Notes: generated from the letters alone by a model not told the origin. A stretch of DNA of 37,575 nucleotides from an uncultured Alphaproteobacteria bacterium (GCA_937926445.1 CALBAK010000102.1:1-37575), one strand, 5' to 3'. Positions 8,458 through 16,968 are shown, numbered from the stretch's first letter. Program-made: numbers and translations.

Positions 8458-10656
8458 CTATGCGCCACCGTGCGGCGAAGGGGCCGTGGCCCTGCGCGCC
8501 AGGCTCGTCACCACGACCGGAAGACCGAGGGCGAGGCCGAGGAGCGAGGCGGACGGGCTCGGCGCGATCATCGAGAGGGCGGCGAGCGCCGCCACCAGGC
8601 GAGCGAGCGGGCCCAGCGGCGCGAACAGATAGCCCGTGAGCGCGACGCCCAGGAGCAGGATGCCGGCCACGCAGGTGGCCAGAGTGAGGACGAGCTCGGT
8701 CCAAGAGAAGCCGGGGAGCACGAGCAGCATCGAAGGCGCGTAGACGAACACGAAGGGCACGAGCGCCTTGGCATTGCCGAGCCGGAAGGCGGTGAGCCCG
8801 GTTCGGAAGGCGTCGGCGCCGGCGATCCCGGCGGCGGCGTAAGCCGCGACGCAGACGGGCGGGGTGAGGTCGGCGAGGACGCCGTAATAGAGGACGAACA
8901 AATGGGCGGCGAGCGGCGGGATGCCGAGCAGCACGAGGGCCGGTGCGGCGACCGCGGCGAGCACGATGTAGAGGGCGGTGGTCGGGATCCCGCAGCCCAT
9001 GATTACGCAGGCGACTGCGATGAAGAGGAGGGTGAGGAAGCGGGTGAGATCGGCCGCCAGGATCGTGCCGAAGGAGAGGGCCGCCACGATCGGCTCGAGG
9101 TCTTCGGCGAGCTGGGCGGCCTGCTGGGTGACCGCGAAGGAGACCTTGAAGCCCACGCCCGAGAGCGTGATCACGCCCACGAACATCCCGACCGCGGCGG
9201 CCGCCGCACCGATCGCGATGGCGTAGCGGGCACCGAGCGCGAAGATCTCGACGATCATCGGCAGCGAGAGGCGCTTTCGGGGGTTGAGGAGACCCACGAC
9301 GAGCGCGCTCGTGATGCCCCAGAAGGCCGCTTTGGTCGGGGTGTAGCCCTGCACCAGAACGCCCACGAGGACGCCGAGCGGCAGGAGCGTCGGCCAGCCC
9401 TCGGCCAGCACCCGACGCACGCTCGGGATCTCGGCCGGGGGCAGGCCCCGCAGTCCGGTCCGCTTCGCTTCCAGGTGGACCATGACGAAAATCGCGAGGA
9501 AATGAAGTGCGGCCGGGATCGCCGCGGCGATGCAGATCTGGAGATAGGGTATTCCCAGGAACTCGGCCATGACGAAGGCCGCAGCGCCCATGATCGGCGG
9601 CATGATCTGGCCGCCGGTGGAGGCGGCGGCTTCGACCGCACCGGCGAATTCCGGCCGGTAGCCGATCCGCTTCATGGCCGGGATGGTCAAAGAGCCGGTG
9701 GTCACCGTGTTGGCGACCGAACTGCCCGAGATCGAGCCGAACATCGCCGAGGACAGGACCGAGACCTTGGCCGGCCCACCGGCGTACCGGCCGGCCACGG
9801 CGGCGGCGAGGTCGAGAAAGAGCTGGCCGAGCCCCATCCGGGTCGCGACCACGCCGAACAGGACGAAGTGGAAGACGATCGTCGACATCACGACGATCGG
9901 CAATCCGAACAGGCCCTCCTGGGTGAGGTAGAGATGGCTCACGAGCGCCGGCCAGCTCGAACCGGCGTGGGCGAAGAGGCCGGAGAGCCGATGGCCCTGG
10001 AGCGCGTAGAGGAGGGCGGCAGCGACGATCAGCGCGAGGGGCCAACCCATCGCCCGCCGGGTGAGGTCGAGCACGAGGCCGATCATGGCCGTGCCCATCA
10101 CGAGGTCGAGCGTCGTCGGGTTGCCTATCCGGAAGGCGAGATCGGCGAAGGTCAGAGGATAGTAGGCGGCTGCCGCCGCGCCGAGCGCCGCGAGCCCCCA
10201 ATCGTAGAGCGGCACCCCGCCGGGTCGCCAGGGTGACACGATCGGCACGGCGGCACGCGTCCGCCTCGAGGCGCCATGGACCAGGAAGCCGATCGCCAGC
10301 ACGAAGGCTAGATGCGTGGCCGACATCACCTGGGTCGCCGGCTGGCCGAATCCGGCGGTCCACCAGTGGAACAGGCCCATCGCGAGAAGGAGGAGGAAGA
10401 CCAGGGGCTTGGCCGGCCGGGCGAGAGGCCGGAAATGCATCTCGGGATCGTATTCCTCCTCGAGCCGGCGGGCCCGCTCGAGATCGAGAGCGGCCGTTCC
10501 CGGGCCGGTCCGACCGCGCCCGTTTCCGCTCCCGATTCCGCCCTCGACCGTCCGCTCTCCCGCGTACAGACGGTTGCGCGCGGTCCCGGCCGCCCCGGTC
10601 GCGGGCTCGGAACTCACCGTCGCAGGTTCCGGGTCCGCGGCCGGAACAGCCGCCAT
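8458..10656 (-). CDS. TRAP transporter fused permease (4TM + 12TM, TAXI type)
   Basis: About 732 residues from ATG 10656. After a poorly conserved hydrophilic N-terminus of about 80 residues come many membrane helices: a DctQ-like small-subunit part (roughly the first 200 residues of the core) fused to a DctM-like large subunit. Family signatures include FGSISGSSVANTVTTGSLTI and the repeat-like FGTILAADLTRFLTLLF. Such fusions partner TAXI-type periplasmic binding proteins and use a sodium gradient to import organic acids or amino acids. It follows the TAXI binding protein gene in the same direction. The start is uncertain: an in-frame ATG at 10731 would overlap the upstream gene by 41 bases, and GTG 10617 is another option. 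Confidence 0.9.
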   Translation of the reverse strand: MAAVPAADPEPATVSSEPATGAAGTARNRLYAGERTVEGGIGSGNGRGRTGPGTAALDLERARRLEEEYDPEMHFRPLARPAKPLVFLLLLAMGLFHWWTAGFGQPATQVMSATHLAFVLAIGFLVHGASRRTRAAVPIVSPWRPGGVPLYDWGLAALGAAAAAYYPLTFADLAFRIGNPTTLDLVMGTAMIGLVLDLTRRAMGWPLALIVAAALLYALQGHRLSGLFAHAGSSWPALVSHLYLTQEGLFGLPIVVMSTIVFHFVLFGVVATRMGLGQLFLDLAAAVAGRYAGGPAKVSVLSSAMFGSISGSSVANTVTTGSLTIPAMKRIGYRPEFAGAVEAAASTGGQIMPPIMGAAAFVMAEFLGIPYLQICIAAAIPAALHFLAIFVMVHLEAKRTGLRGLPPAEIPSVRRVLAEGWPTLLPLGVLVGVLVQGYTPTKAAFWGITSALVVGLLNPRKRLSLPMIVEIFALGARYAIAIGAAAAAVGMFVGVITLSGVGFKVSFAVTQQAAQLAEDLEPIVAALSFGTILAADLTRFLTLLFIAVACVIMGCGIPTTALYIVLAAVAAPALVLLGIPPLAAHLFVLYYGVLADLTPPVCVAAYAAAGIAGADAFRTGLTAFRLGNAKALVPFVFVYAPSMLLVLPGFSWTELVLTLATCVAGILLLGVALTGYLFAPLGPLARLVAALAALSMIAPSPSASLLGLALGLPVVVTSLARRATAPSPHGGA

Positions 10657-10690
10657 CCGGCCGTTCGCGGGGTTCGGCGCGGCGCCCGGC

Positions 10691-11701
10691 TCACTTGAGG
10701 AGGCCGGCCTCGCGGTAGAAGCGCTCGGCACCCGGATGCAGCGGCAGGCTCACCCCGGCGAGGGCGGTCGCCTTCTGGATCGCCTTGCCCTTGGCGTGGC
10801 CGGCATCGAGCAGCGCCCGGGTATTGTCGTTCCAGAGCGCTTTGGTGACCTCGTAGATCAGCTTCTCGCTCTGGTCGGCGGAGGTGAGGAGCTGGGCGCC
10901 CACCGCCACGGTCGGCACGTCTCGGTCCTGACCCTTGTAGGTGCCGGCCGGGATCGTGGCCTTGGCCCAGAACGGCACTTTCTCGACGATCTTGTCCTGC
11001 ATCGCCGGCTCGACCGGCAGGATCCGCGCGCCGGCGGTGGCGGCGAGTTCGGTGATGGCCGCGGCCGGGTATCCTACGATGATGAAGGCGGCGTCGAGCT
11101 GGCCGTCGCGCACCCGGTCGGCAGCCGGGCCGGGCTGCAGGAACTCGGGGGTGAGGTCGACGTTCTCCTTGAGCCCGTAGGCTTCGAAGAAGAGCCGGGC
11201 GCCGATCAGCGTGCCCGAGGCGGGCGGACCGAAATTGACCCGCTTGCCCTTGAGATCCTCGATCCGCCCGATCTTCGAATCGGCGCGGGTGTAGACATGG
11301 ATGTGCTCGGGGAACAGGTTGGCGATGACGCGGAGCTTCTCGAGCCTGGGCTTGCCTTCGAAGAGGCCCGTTCCGGTATAGGCCCAGTGCGCGACGTCGG
11401 ACTGGGCGATCCCCGCCTCGAGCTGGCCCGAGACGATGCCGTTGACGTTGGCGACCGAGCCGTCGGAGGAGACCGCGGTGGCGATCAGGCCGGGCACACC
11501 GCAGGATCCGCCTTTCTCGCAGGGCCGCGAGCCCGGCGGGTTGGAGATCGCGGTCGCGATGATCCCGCCCACGGGATAGTAGGTGCCACCGGCTCCACCG
11601 GTCCCGATCCGGAAGAAACTCGGCTGCTGCGCCGCGGCCGTGCCCCAGGCGAGAACGGCGGCGATCGCCGCGAGGGCGGCGATCGAGGTGCGACGGTCCA
11701 T
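10691..11701 (-). CDS. TAXI-family TRAP periplasmic substrate-binding protein
   Basis: 336 residues. A signal peptide (MDRRTSIAALAAIAAVLAWG, cleavage after AAA) precedes the diagnostic TAXI start RIGTGGAGGTYYPVGG. The rest follows the TAXI/NMT1-3 pattern (GIAQSDVAHWAYTG, VNFGPPASGTLIG, AAFIIVGYPAAAI). It delivers an unknown, probably acidic, ligand to the fused permease encoded downstream. I chose ATG 11701 because a near-ideal GGAGGGAGGAAGGG site precedes it and the signal peptide begins there; the frame extends 49 codons further upstream without coding character. Two extra Cys (CGVPG and the preceding GGSC region) are unusual but not diagnostic. It is divergent from the dehydratase gene. 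Confidence 0.92.
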   Translation of the reverse strand: MDRRTSIAALAAIAAVLAWGTAAAQQPSFFRIGTGGAGGTYYPVGGIIATAISNPPGSRPCEKGGSCGVPGLIATAVSSDGSVANVNGIVSGQLEAGIAQSDVAHWAYTGTGLFEGKPRLEKLRVIANLFPEHIHVYTRADSKIGRIEDLKGKRVNFGPPASGTLIGARLFFEAYGLKENVDLTPEFLQPGPAADRVRDGQLDAAFIIVGYPAAAITELAATAGARILPVEPAMQDKIVEKVPFWAKATIPAGTYKGQDRDVPTVAVGAQLLTSADQSEKLIYEVTKALWNDNTRALLDAGHAKGKAIQKATALAGVSLPLHPGAERFYREAGLLK

Positions 11702-11769
11702 CCCTTCCTCCCTCCTTCCTCGTTCGGTGGCGCCGGGCTCGACGAGGGTCGGCGATGCGCGAGCCGGCA

Positions 11770-11798
11770 TTGCCCGGCACCCTCCGCGCCTGCATAGA
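11770..11798 (+). promoter_or_regulatory. Candidate sigma-70-type promoter for the dehydratase gene
   Basis: TTGCCC at 11770-11775, a 17-base spacer, and CATAGA at 11793-11798 preceded by TG give a plausible -35/extended -10 pair. Predicted transcription would begin near 11805, about 31 bases before the TTG start at 11836. The match is partial and GC-rich DNA gives false positives. Confidence 0.28.
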
Positions 11799-11835
11799 CG
11801 GCCGAAGGTCGACCGACAACGAAGGGGAGGCGGCC

Positions 11836-13032
11836 TTGAGCGGTCCAACGCGGATCGAGCGCGTCGAACTGCACCTGTTCCGCTTCGAGGTCGAGGACCT
11901 CGCGCTGCCCGAGCACGGTGCCGCGGGCGTGGGCAATGTCGAGTACCGCAAGGGCGGCCGGCTGCCGATGACGCGTTTCGCGGTGACCATCGACACCGCA
12001 GACGGGGCCCGCGGCGAATACGTCACGCACTGGGTCGGCACGGCCTCGACCTTCGGCCAGGCGCTGATGCTCGCGCCACACCTGATCGGCCGCGAACCGG
12101 ATGCGCGGGAGGCGATCTTCGACGATCTCAAGCGCGAGGTCCGGGCCTACGACCACATGGGTCACGGGCCACTCGACATCGCCCTCTGGGACCTCGCAGG
12201 CAAGCGGCTCGGTTGCTCGATCGCCCGTCTTCTGGGCGCGTTCCGCACGAAGCTGCCGACCTACGCCTCGACCTATCACGGCCAGGAGTCCGGTGGCGGG
12301 CTCGACAGCCCGGAAGCCTTCGCCGACTACGCTTTCGCCTGCAAGGAGCGCGGCTTCAAGGGCTTCAAGATCCACGGCTGGCACGATGGCGACGTGGCGC
12401 GCGAGATCCGGACCCTCGAGGCGGTCCGCCGGGCGGTGGGCGACGGCTACCGGATCATGATCGACCCCGCTTGCGAGATCCGCACCTGGATGGAGGCGCT
12501 CGAGCTCGGCCGCGCCTGCGACGCAGTGGGCTGCTTCTGGTACGAGGATCCGATGCGCGATTGCGCCACATCGATCGAGGCGCATCGCCGGCTGCGCGAG
12601 CGGCTTGCGACCCCGCTCCTGGTCTCCGAGCACGTCCGCGGGATCGAGGCCAAGGCCGCGTTTCTCCTGGGCGGCGGCTGCGACATGATCCACGCCGACC
12701 CGGAGTACGACATGGGGATCACCGGGGCGATGCGGCTCGCCCATCTCTGCGAGGCCTTCGGGCTCGACATCCAGTACCACGCCTGCGGCCCGGCCCACCG
12801 CCACGTCATGGCCGCGACCCGCAACACCCATCTCTACGAGATGGCACTGATCGGCCCCGGTATGCGCAACGCGGTGCCGCCGGTCTACGCTTGCGGCTAC
12901 AGCGATCAGGCCGAGGACCTGCCGGCCGATGGCTGCGTGCCGGTGCCGGACGGTCCGGGCCTCGGCGTGACCTACGACTGGGACTTCATCCTTCGCAACC
13001 GGATCCAGCACCACGTTTTTGCTCGAACCTAG
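11836..13032 (+). CDS. Mandelate racemase/muconate lactonizing enzyme family dehydratase
   Basis: About 398 residues with the two-domain enolase-superfamily layout: a capping domain (1-120), then a modified TIM barrel starting at HMGHGPLDIALWDLAGK. Visible catalytic residues, counted from the TTG start, are K175 and K178 (GFKGFKIH), metal ligands D210 (MIDPAC), E237 (WYEDP) and E265 (SEHVRG), and a likely D288/H315 dyad (HADPEYD; QYHACGP). These fit the mandelate racemase subgroup, where sugar-acid dehydratases predominate; the substrate is not identifiable here. I chose TTG 11836 because AAGGGGAGG sits 6 bases upstream; an in-frame ATG at 11755 lacks this site. It is divergent from the TAXI-TRAP genes, suggesting the transporter may supply its substrate. 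Confidence 0.88.
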   Translation: MSGPTRIERVELHLFRFEVEDLALPEHGAAGVGNVEYRKGGRLPMTRFAVTIDTADGARGEYVTHWVGTASTFGQALMLAPHLIGREPDAREAIFDDLKREVRAYDHMGHGPLDIALWDLAGKRLGCSIARLLGAFRTKLPTYASTYHGQESGGGLDSPEAFADYAFACKERGFKGFKIHGWHDGDVAREIRTLEAVRRAVGDGYRIMIDPACEIRTWMEALELGRACDAVGCFWYEDPMRDCATSIEAHRRLRERLATPLLVSEHVRGIEAKAAFLLGGGCDMIHADPEYDMGITGAMRLAHLCEAFGLDIQYHACGPAHRHVMAATRNTHLYEMALIGPGMRNAVPPVYACGYSDQAEDLPADGCVPVPDGPGLGVTYDWDFILRNRIQHHVFART

Positions 13033-13094
13033 GGCCGCCGCCGGCTGGCCCGCTGCGACCGGTGGCGCTAGCATCCGGCGGTCGGAGGGCAACC

Positions 13095-13709
13095 ATGCCT
13101 CGCACGGCCGAGCGCGCACCGATCCTTCGCGATGTCGACGACTTCCTCGCTTGCGCCGAGTCGCGGCCGGAGCGCTGGCAGTTCGTCGAGGGTCGGCTCG
13201 TGATGATGGCCTGTGCCTCCGATCCGCACGACTTCCTGACCGTCAACACGATCCTCCCTTCGGGCGAACGACTCGAGGGCGAGCCCTGTCTCCCGCAGGG
13301 CCCCGACCGCGCTGTGCGGATCGGTCGGCGGAACTTCTACCTGCCCGATGCGAGCGTGAGTTGCCGGCACGTCGACGGCACCTTCCCGAGCGAGCCCGTG
13401 CTCGTGATCGAGGTCCTTTCGGCCACGACCGAGCGCGACGATCGCGGGGTCAAGTGGCACCACTGTCAGACGCTGCCGAGCCTGCGGCACTATCTCCTTC
13501 TGAACCAGGACGAGCCTTTGGCCGAACTGTTCACCCGCGGTGCAGAGGGGTGGATCTATACCCGCCACGAGGGCCTCGAGGGCTCGGTGCCGCTTTCGGC
13601 CCTCGGGATCGAGCTGCCGGTCGCCGAGCTCTACGCCGACACCGTCTTCCCGCCGCGGGACGAGGCCGCGGACGCGGCGGTGGAAGCACCGCCGGCGGCG
13701 GCGATCTGA
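13095..13709 (+). CDS. Uma2-family (DUF820) PD-(D/E)XK nuclease-fold protein
   Basis: 204 residues with the Uma2/DUF820 pattern: WQFVEGRLVMM (the usual E-x-x-x-G-R), FYLPDASVSC giving catalytic D85, LVIEVLSATTERDDRG giving E106, then K120 and HYLLLNQDE. Uma2 proteins adopt a restriction-endonuclease-like fold. They are abundant in cyanobacteria and scattered elsewhere as multicopy accessory genes, and their biological role is not settled. The ATG at 13095 has GGAGGG upstream. It lies 62 bases after the dehydratase and only 6 bases before the DppB-type permease, an unusual pairing with no known functional link. Confidence 0.87.
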   Translation: MPRTAERAPILRDVDDFLACAESRPERWQFVEGRLVMMACASDPHDFLTVNTILPSGERLEGEPCLPQGPDRAVRIGRRNFYLPDASVSCRHVDGTFPSEPVLVIEVLSATTERDDRGVKWHHCQTLPSLRHYLLLNQDEPLAELFTRGAEGWIYTRHEGLEGSVPLSALGIELPVAELYADTVFPPRDEAADAAVEAPPAAAI

Positions 13710-13715
13710 GGCGCC

Positions 13716-14699
13716 GTGCTCGTCTACGTCCTGCAACGGCTCGGCCAGGCGATCGCCGTGATGTTGGTGGTGGCGCTGGTGAGCTTCCTTTTGTTCAACT
13801 TCGTGGGCGATCCGGTCAACAACATGGTCGGCCAGGAGGCAAGCCAGGCCGACCGCCAGGCGCTGCGCGAGCGGCTCGGCCTCGACGATCCGTTGCTCGT
13901 CCAGTTCGCCCGCTTCGTTGGCAACGCAGTGCGCGGCGAGTTCGGCATCTCGTACCGGCTGCAGCGGCCGGTGGCGCAGCTTCTGGCCGAGCGGCTGCCC
14001 GCCACCCTGGAGCTCGTCCTGGTCTCGGCACTCCTCGCCCTCGCGCTCGGCATTCCGCTCGGGGTCTATACCGGCATCCACCGCGACGGCTGGCTCGCCC
14101 GGCTGTTCATGGCGGTCTCCCTCCTGGGGGTGTCCCTGCCGACCTTCGTGATCGGCATCGGGCTCATCTACCTGTTCGCCGTCACGCTCGGGTGGCTGCC
14201 CTCCTTCGGCCGCGGCGAGGTGGTCCGCATCGGCTGCTGGAGCACGGGCCTCCTCACGGTGTCGGGGTGGAAAGCGATCATCCTGCCGTCGGTGACCCTC
14301 GCGCTCTACCAGCTCACCCTCGTCATGCGTCTCGTGCGCGCCGAGATGCTCGAGGTGCTGCGGACCGACTACATCAAGTTCGCCCGGGCCCGCGGGCTCA
14401 GCGATCGCGCGATCTACTTCGGCCACGCGCTCAAGAACACGCTGGTGCCGGTGATCACCATCACCGGACTGCAGATCGGCTCGCTGATCGCCTTCTCGAT
14501 CGTCACCGAGACGGTGTTCCAGTGGCCGGGCATGGGCAGCCTGTTCATCCAGGCCGTGCAGTTCGCCGACATTCCGATCATGGCGGCCTACCTCGTGCTC
14601 GTGGCCTTCTTCTTCGTGACCATCAACCTCGTGGTCGATCTCCTCTACTTCGCCGTCGACCCCCGCCTGCAGGTCCGGGCGGCCGAGGCCGCCCGTTGA
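13716..14699 (+). CDS. DppB/OppB-type ABC transporter permease, unpartnered
   Basis: 327 residues with about six membrane helices. The N-terminal signature is MLVYVLQRLGQAIAVM followed by FNFVGDPVNN, and the cytoplasmic EAA-like loop is YIKFARARGLSDRAIYFGHA; GMGSLFIQAVQ and the C-terminal RLQVRAAE also fit. These are typical of the first permease of peptide/nickel-type ABC importers. No DppC permease, DppD/F ATPases or binding protein follow: the next gene is an Asp-box lipoprotein on the same strand, 116 bases away. The gene appears full length with no frame break, so it is either an orphan that borrows partners encoded elsewhere or a remnant of a rearranged operon. It starts with GTG. Confidence 0.9.
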   Translation: MLVYVLQRLGQAIAVMLVVALVSFLLFNFVGDPVNNMVGQEASQADRQALRERLGLDDPLLVQFARFVGNAVRGEFGISYRLQRPVAQLLAERLPATLELVLVSALLALALGIPLGVYTGIHRDGWLARLFMAVSLLGVSLPTFVIGIGLIYLFAVTLGWLPSFGRGEVVRIGCWSTGLLTVSGWKAIILPSVTLALYQLTLVMRLVRAEMLEVLRTDYIKFARARGLSDRAIYFGHALKNTLVPVITITGLQIGSLIAFSIVTETVFQWPGMGSLFIQAVQFADIPIMAAYLVLVAFFFVTINLVVDLLYFAVDPRLQVRAAEAAR

Positions 14700-14815
14700 C
14701 CGTGCGATCACCATGCGGCGCAGGCCGGAGGCGTCCCTCGCCGATACCGGATCGAGCCCACTTCGTGCACGGGCGGTCGAGCGCTGGAGAGGGAACCGGA
14801 AGAGGATAGCGGGAG

Positions 14816-15991
14816 ATGCGGTGTCGAATCGCGGCGACGATCGCACTCGTGATGCTGGGCGGCTGCGGCTCGCCGGCGAACGAGCCTTGGAACATCGAAA
14901 AAGAGCTCTTCGCCAAGGTCTTCGACATCCAGGTCCTGGCCGCTCCGGCCGACGGGTCCCTCTACGCCGCCGGGACGCTGTCGGGTCTACCATTGACGAT
15001 CGACCGCACCGTTTGTCGCTCCGACGACGGCGGCGCGACTTGGACCCGGACGATCCTGCTCGAAGAAAAGAGAGAAATCTTCGAGCGGTTCACGATCCTC
15101 GCTGCCGAGCCGAGCGGAGCCACCGTCTATCTGGCGGGCCTCGTACAGCGACCGAGCTTCGGCCCGGAGCCCGAGGGGGTGCTCTATCGGTCGGACGACC
15201 GCGGGCGTCGGTGGGTGCGAATCGTCGGGCCCCGAGGCAACCTTCGCCTTTCCTCGATCGCGGTCGGACCTCGGGGCCGCGTTTACGTGTATTCTTGTCA
15301 GGGCATCCACCGCTCCGACGATCGCGGCGTCACCTGGACTCACACCGGGCTCTATCGCCACGTGACCTCGCGTCGTTATCCACATTGGTGTCATGTCTTC
15401 GCTTTAGGCAGGATGGTCGTGGACGCGGAGGGCAACCTCTACGCGCCGGCCACGGGTCCGGCCGGCGAAGGGATTTACCGATCGGTCGACGGCGAGCACT
15501 GGTCCCGGCTGCGTCTACCCCCGTTGCATCACCCCTATTTTCTGGCAGCGAACCGGACGAACGGGGTGGCCGCGCTCGGCTGGACGGAAAACGGGCCGCG
15601 GCTGTTTTTCTCCGCCGATGCAGGAAACGCGTGGGACGAAGTGGAGCTCCCGGAGGCGGCCGCGCGGCTCGGCGTGTCGCAGCTGGCCCTCGGACCGGAA
15701 AGCGAGCTCTACGTCGAGGCGCGGCACGGCTTTTTCGAAGAGGGCGGCCTCTTCCGATCGCGAGACCTCGGTGCCAGTTGGCAAAGGCTATCGAAGCTGC
15801 CGACACCGTTCTGGCCGGCGACGAAGACACCCCTCGTGGTCGACCGCGACGGCATCTTGTACGTCGGTGTCGGAATCGAGCAGGGTAAATCGTCCTTGGG
15901 AATGGCGCGAGGCTCGATTCTCGTCTCGCGGGACCAGGGCGAAACGTGGGAGACACTTCGCGTGCTGGAGCGGCTGCGGGAAGCGGGTTGA
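14816..15991 (+). CDS. Asp-box (BNR/sortilin-like) beta-propeller lipoprotein
   Basis: 391 residues. A short signal peptide ends in the lipobox LGGC with acylated C17. The mature part has about seven Asp-box turns of the S-x-D-x-G-x-x-W kind: CRSDDGGATW, YRSDDRGRRW, HRSDDRGVTW, YRSVDGEHW, FSADAGNAW, FRSRDLGASW and SRDQGETW. This predicts a seven-bladed propeller related to sialidase, sortilin or Ycf48-like folds; no sialidase catalytic residues are evident. It is probably anchored to the outer or inner membrane and may bind glycan or protein. Its base composition is visibly less GC-rich than its neighbours (runs such as GAAGAAAAGAGAGAAATC), suggesting recent acquisition. The ATG is preceded by AGAGGA and GGGAG. 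Confidence 0.85.
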   Translation: MRCRIAATIALVMLGGCGSPANEPWNIEKELFAKVFDIQVLAAPADGSLYAAGTLSGLPLTIDRTVCRSDDGGATWTRTILLEEKREIFERFTILAAEPSGATVYLAGLVQRPSFGPEPEGVLYRSDDRGRRWVRIVGPRGNLRLSSIAVGPRGRVYVYSCQGIHRSDDRGVTWTHTGLYRHVTSRRYPHWCHVFALGRMVVDAEGNLYAPATGPAGEGIYRSVDGEHWSRLRLPPLHHPYFLAANRTNGVAALGWTENGPRLFFSADAGNAWDEVELPEAAARLGVSQLALGPESELYVEARHGFFEEGGLFRSRDLGASWQRLSKLPTPFWPATKTPLVVDRDGILYVGVGIEQGKSSLGMARGSILVSRDQGETWETLRVLERLREAG

Positions 15992-16227
15992 CGGAGCCGG
16001 GGGCGGGGACGTCCGGATGCGTTCGGTCGATCGGCGGCGAAGGAAGGCGCCGAGGCCGGATCGCTCGGGCGGGCGGAGTTGCGCACGAGCGGGCGCGGGC
16101 CGGGCACCCGGTCGGTTCGGTCGGTCGACGGCAGAAAAGGGCGATCGAACCCCTAATAGGGAACGAACGAGCGTTGACGGCGGCGGCTCCCGACCGGCAG
16201 CATGCGGCGACAAAGGGAGAAGGCGGC

Positions 16228-16830
16228 ATGCCGAGGGCTCTGCTCGTATCGCTGGCGATCGTTGGTCTTTCGGTCTCGGCGGGTTTCGCCGACGACATCA
16301 CGGAGCAGATCGACACCGCCAAGAAGCTCTACCAGGAGGGCGATCTGGCCGGTGCGGTGAGCGAACTCGAGTTCGCCATCCAAGGGCTCAAGGCCAAGTT
16401 CGGCGAGGCGTTCCTGGCCACCTTCCCCCAGCCGCCCGAGGGCTGGACGGTCGGGGCGGACGGCGCCAAGGCCGGCGCGATCCCGTTTCTGGGCGGCACG
16501 AACGTCGCCCGGACCTATCGGCAGGTGAACGGCCCGGGGAAGATCGAGGCGCAGCTGTCGACCGGCGGCGGAATGCTCCAGGGTCTCGCCCAGATGTTCG
16601 CCAACCCGCAGATGCTGGCGATGCAGCCCAACGCCAAGCGGGTGCGCATCCAGCGCGAGACGGCTACCACCACCTACGATCCGAAAACCCGAGAAGGGCA
16701 GCTCGTGCTCGATCTCGGCGGCAAGGCCACGATCATGCTGCAGGGTTCGGGTCTATCGGGGCCCGAGCCGCTCGTCGAGCTGGCCCAGCGCTGGGACCTG
16801 AAGCAGACGCGAGCGCTCGCCGGTCTCTGA
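16228..16830 (+). CDS. Small secreted protein of unknown function
   Basis: 200 residues. A clear signal peptide (MPRALLVSLAIVGLSVSAGF, cleavage near FAD) is followed by a single TPR-like helical hairpin (ITEQIDTAKKLYQEGDLAGA) and then a beta-rich domain beginning FPQPPEGWTVG and containing MLQGLAQMFANPQM. I do not recognise the family. It is probably periplasmic. The ATG at 16228 has AAGGGAGAAGG just upstream. A GC hairpin follows the stop, so it appears to be monocistronic, ending before the liv operon. The frame is open a further 94 codons upstream but without coding character. Confidence 0.78.
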   Translation: MPRALLVSLAIVGLSVSAGFADDITEQIDTAKKLYQEGDLAGAVSELEFAIQGLKAKFGEAFLATFPQPPEGWTVGADGAKAGAIPFLGGTNVARTYRQVNGPGKIEAQLSTGGGMLQGLAQMFANPQMLAMQPNAKRVRIQRETATTTYDPKTREGQLVLDLGGKATIMLQGSGLSGPEPLVELAQRWDLKQTRALAGL

Positions 16831-16838
16831 GCTTGCCC

Positions 16839-16859
16839 GCGCGAGCCATGCGCTCGCGC
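16839..16859 (+). terminator. GC hairpin after the small secreted protein gene
   Basis: GCGCGAGC at 16839-16846 pairs perfectly with GCTCGCGC at 16852-16859 around a 5-base loop, starting 9 bases after the stop codon. There is no U-tract, so termination would be weak or factor-assisted. It separates the gene from the liv promoter. Confidence 0.4.
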
Positions 16860-16952
16860 CGAGGCTCGGTTGCGCCGGTCACGGGTGTGTCTTAAAGCCT
16901 CGAGGAACGCCGGCAGGAGGCGCTCGCGTCGAACGGGGCGGCTGCGAGAAGC

Positions 16953-16968
16953 TGGCACGAGTTTTGCT
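16953..16968 (+). promoter_or_regulatory. Sigma-54 (RpoN) -24/-12 promoter of the liv operon
   Basis: TGGCACG-AGTT-TTGCT matches every defined position of the RpoN consensus TGGCACG-N4-TTGCW, with GG and GC correctly 12 bases apart. Transcription is predicted near 16979, only about 2 bases before the livH ATG at 16981, so the mRNA would be almost leaderless. A loose half-site for an NtrC-like activator (TGCGCC, 16871) lies about 80 bases upstream; that is speculative. Confidence 0.72.

Noticed and set aside
8335-10236. 633-codon plus-strand frame opposite the TRAP permease
   Set aside because: Composition is Glu/Gly/Arg/His-rich without membrane or domain pattern; the minus strand carries an unmistakable TRAP permease.
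13068-14993. 641-codon minus-strand frame opposite Uma2 and DppB
   Set aside because: His/Glu/Asp-rich antisense translation with no motif; opposite strand genes are clear.
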